Of a stretch of DNA of 64,000 bases, positions 61,085-64,000 are shown piece after piece. The notes below the pieces were generated by a model. That model made no database searches. It was not told the origin of the DNA and was given only the letters and a program-made list of their open reading frames with translations. This DNA comes from Episyrphus balteatus (lineage: Eukaryota; Arthropoda; Insecta; Diptera; Syrphidae): contig NC_079137.1 of the NCBI RefSeq assembly GCF_945859705.1, positions 57,940,552 to 58,004,551 on the forward strand, in the 5' to 3' direction. How positions within the stretch are numbered: position 1 is the stretch's first letter; every line of letters begins with the position of its first letter. The position numbers and the translations under genes were made by a program.

Positions 61085-61801
61085 AAGCAATATAATTTTT
61101 AAAAGATTTATTAAAAAAAAATTGCGTTTTTTACAAAGAAAAAAATTAAATTATTTAATATAAGGAAAGAAAATATTTGCTAAATACGCTTGAAAATATT
61201 CATATTTTCATATAAAATTGCAATTTCTAATACATATTCTTTTTTGTTAAAAATTCATCTAGGGTTAAGTGCGTTGCACTTTGTTGCATGAAAAAAAGTA
61301 ATATTGGCAACACTTGTAACATAAAATAAGTGCCTTCTGGTATGTATGTCAGTAGTATTTTTAGCATTTCCTTTTCTATAATAGATAGTAAATATTCAAA
61401 AGTATTTTCTGTGAAAGATGTATAGTCGTAAAGACAACATTAAAAAAAATATTAAAATCAGATAGGATACCTATGACTGGTGCATTGGGCGAAATTGAAA
61501 GCTTTGGTAGCTAAAAAAAGTGAAAAAATAAGGTATCCGTTAAAGTTGCCAAAAATATAAATGGCTGGTGGAAGAACTAATGAAAATATTATTCTACGTG
61601 TGTTATTATTATTACAAATAGATTGTCAACAAAAGAAACAATTTTGTTACCAACAAAATTTGATAGGGCAGTCTTACACTCATGTGGAAGCAAGAAAGTT
61701 TTTTGTTTGATGTTTTTCAAAACGTATTATCTTCTTTTCAGTGTTTTTTATTAATTTTGAGAGTTTCTAAAAAAAAAAAAAACTTATAGAATAAAGACTA
61801 T
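61085..61801. repeat. delta-specific segment, copy 4
   Basis: Starts at AAGCAATATAATTTTTAAAA and closely matches 15892-16611, unlike the diverged sequence just upstream. The start is not at an H element, so it is a rearrangement breakpoint. Confidence 0.75.
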
Positions 61802-61928
61802 GGGCCATATTCATTGACGCTGTCTTAGTTATTACTAAGAAAGACTGGAGTTTATCCTATTTAAATAACATTGGGTAAACCGTAGTCTAAGATAAACCGG
61901 GGTCTTAAAACGACTTTTAATATGCCCC
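61802..61928. mobile_element. 127 bp hairpin MITE, copy 4
   Basis: Nearly identical to 16612-16738 (AGACTGGAGTTTATCC variant, as in the copy at 60099). Confidence 0.6.
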
Positions 61929-62491
61929 TTTACTTTAATTAGTCAAACACTGAAAGGGCAGGCGGCCTTGCCCCACTTCCCCTAATAAGCTTTCATTAAT
62001 CGGATTTATAATGATCAAAAATTAATTTCCTAATTTATAGTTAATTGTTTTTTAAGATTCATCCAGAGCTTAAAAATTAATTCATTTTCTGACTAAAGGC
62101 CTTGAATTTTGCTTTGAATTACGCATAAGTATAATACAATTATTTTTCATGAAGCTTGTAATTGACGCACATTTGATTTATCAAGTTTGCGGAAAAAATG
62201 CAATCATAACAGTTAAAAGTGTAATATTTAGTCGGTTTTTGGAATTTAATACTTTCTTGCTTTAGTTTTTCAAAATTTTCAAAGTTTTTATCTATTTTTT
62301 TAATTTTATAGGTACATCATATTGCATTTCTATTGATATAAAAATCCAGCAATTATTAAGGAAACTGTGAGCAATAATGTGCAGGTGGTTTACAATATTT
62401 CAACTTTTTCATAGATTTACCTATGAAATTTTAAATTTTATGATATTTGAAAAATTAATTTGAAGCTCGTAGACATTGCAATAATTTTTAT
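61929..62491. repeat. Diverged 540-unit, delta3b
   Basis: Matches 16739-17330, but lacks about 30 bp (AGAAGAAGTTTTTTATTGG and neighbours) just after the MITE. Confidence 0.75.
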
Positions 62492-63420
62492 AAGTGGAGT
62501 AACTAAAGCAAATTAATAGGGAACCCGGCCGAACAGATTTGATTTTTTTTAAAACGTCGGCAATCAAAAATACTTTTAAGTCTACAGTTTATAAATTGCC
62601 GATGTTGCCGTACTGTTTTTTTTTTTTTATTAATTTTTTTTAACAAAAACATTTTTTTTTGCTTAAATTTAAAAAAATAAATGATACCAAAAGATTCTCT
62701 AGGTAATTTAAGGGAAAAAAAAGTATGTGGTAGTAAAAGACAATCTTCAACTTTCTCACAAACTGACTTCAAACGCAAACAAAATATTTTGAACACAACG
62801 GCAGCACCTACAATATTTGCATACACGTTTTTAAAAAGCCAGAATTTAATTTCCATCTGTAAAAATTTAAATTCACTATAATCAAGAGTTTTTGAAAGAT
62901 TGGTCCTCAATTGGAAAAAAAGTTACTACTAATTTTTAAATGGCTTTTTTCAAACTTTTTCGTAGTAAAATTCAAATTTATTTTGAAAAAGTGTTTGGCC
63001 ATTATTATAATCAGATGAATTATGGAGAGGAAAAGGTAATTTTTATTACAGTTTGAAAACAAAAAAAAATTAAAAACTACTTCAATTTCATTGGATTTTT
63101 TGATAAAAACTGATTTTTTGCATTGAAATAATTGATTTTTTCAAAGACTTTGGCAAATAAGAATTTTAAACTTTTGCTATTTAACTTTCAACAATAAGAG
63201 CTATTGAATGAAGTAAAAATAGCTTTATACATATTTAAATGTTGAACTTAAAAAAAAAAATAAGTTAATTTTTTTTTAACTTCAATTGAATTCGAAAAGG
63301 AAATATGTACTTTTTAATTTTTTTCATAAACTGTAATACATATTGATATTTCCTTTTTTAATCTTTATAAATGTGGCCAAAAAATTTGAAAAATAAATTT
63401 ATATTACGAAAATGTTTTAA
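62492..63420. mobile_element. Foldback element F1d (3' truncated)
   Basis: Same truncation as F1a and F1b. The 135-codon frame at 62503-62910 (-), longest in the window, lies mostly in the inverted arm. It is interrupted or shortened in F1a and F1b by indels in homopolymers, so it is not coding. Confidence 0.75.
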
Positions 63421-63461
63421 ACCTAATACCTTAGATTTTTCTTAGAATTACGCATAAGTAT
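63421..63461. repeat. 540-unit fragment left of F2d
   Basis: Same short spacer as at 18263 and 26081. TAT ends at 63461. Confidence 0.7.
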
Positions 63462-64000
63462 TAGTAGAGTAACTAAAGCAAATTATTAGGGAACCCGGCC
63501 GAACAGCTCTGATTTTGACGATTTTTTTTTTCAAACGTAGGTAATTAAAAATACTTTAAAGTCTATAGATTAAAAATTGCCGGTGTTGCCGTATTATTTT
63601 TTAAAATTAAAATTAAATTTTTTTTTAACAAAACCATTTTTTTTGCTTAAATTTCATAAAACAAATGATAGCAAAAGATTCTCTAGGTAATTTAAGGAAA
63701 ATATATAAAAGGCAATCACAAAAAAAATATTTTGAAAACAACGGCAACACCTACAATATTTTAAGATACATTTTTAAAAAGCCAGAAGCTCATTCTTATC
63801 TCTTGAATTTAAATCCACTAAATTTGATCAAGACTTTTTAAAAAAATGGTCCTCAAACTCAGAATTAAAAAAAAAAATGTTATTAGAAAAATTTAAAATG
63901 ACTTTTTTCCAAACTTTTTCTAATAAAATATGAATTTATTTAAAAAAAATTTTTGGCCATAAATATTATCAGTTGAATTTCGAAGCAAAAAAGGTAAAAT
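63462..64000. mobile_element. Foldback element F2d, cut by window end
   Basis: Starts TAGTAGAGTAACTAAAGC and follows F2b, with a deletion of the GACAATCTTCCATCGTTC region near 63715 and an extra TTGAATTTAAATCC near 63803. The right arm lies beyond the window. Confidence 0.7.

Noticed and set aside
62503..62910. 135-codon frame on the - strand, longest in the window
   Set aside because: It lies within the foldback element arm. Homologues at 17428 and 25323 are shorter because of homopolymer indels, and an overlapping frame on the other strand is equally open. No domain is recognisable.

Overview
This window looks like non-coding, extremely AT-rich, repetitive DNA from a eukaryotic nuclear genome. 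An invertebrate animal, probably an insect, is the most plausible source. The reasons are the base composition, the mix of short non-autonomous DNA transposons and Helitron-like termini, and the absence of bacterial gene organisation. I could not identify the species. I found no convincing protein-coding gene, tRNA, rRNA or CRISPR array. The longest open frames (up to 135 codons) lie inside transposon arms or are translations of TTTGATTG or TA repeats.

The window is a tandem array of giant units (about 7.8 to 10.3 kb), a macrosatellite. Each unit reads, left to right on the + strand: (1) an H element that starts with CTAG and a short hairpin and carries TTTGATTG minisatellites; (2) a block of roughly 530-547 bp repeats, called here the 540-unit; (3) a roughly 1.9 kb A-tract-rich block, called B, that ends in a TAATATAATA- or TATAATATAGTA-like terminus directly against the CTAG of the next unit. 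The CTAG junctions are at 4575, 13962, 22818, 31071, 38878, 47795 and 58065. Read on the - strand, each junction resembles a Helitron 5' end joined head-to-tail to a Helitron 3' end (hairpin, about 14 nt, CTAG, then T). I infer an array of Helitron/Helentron-like non-autonomous elements.

There are two H types. Ha (4575, 31071, 38878, 47795) has a long TA minisatellite and four copies of a GC-rich hairpin embedded in roughly 600 bp subrepeats. Hb (13962, 22818, 58065) has only the TTTGATTG minisatellite. Ha is followed by 540-unit blocks named gamma plus alpha. Hb is followed by a more diverged version (delta) loaded with nested transposons.

Layout: 1-4574 alpha1+B1; 4575-9387 Ha1+gamma1; 9388-13961 alpha2+B2; 13962-22817 Hb1+delta1; 22818-31070 Hb2+delta2; 31071-38877 Ha2+gamma2+alpha3+B3; 38878-47794 Ha3+gamma3+alpha4+B4; 47795-58064 Ha4+gamma4+alpha5+B5; 58065-64000 Hb3+delta3, with an internal rearrangement near 61085.

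Smaller transposons are nested in the array. A 1.0 kb element with CTCAAGTAGCAC ends occurs twice in opposite orientations, each with a matching empty site among the paralogues. There is a long-inverted-repeat foldback element (TAT target duplication), a two-layer nested MITE (outer GTGCTTCTT ends, inner GGGGTCGCTACCA ends), a 127 bp hairpin MITE (GGGCCATATTC ends) and a roughly 200 bp foldback seen once. These give relative dates for the array copies.
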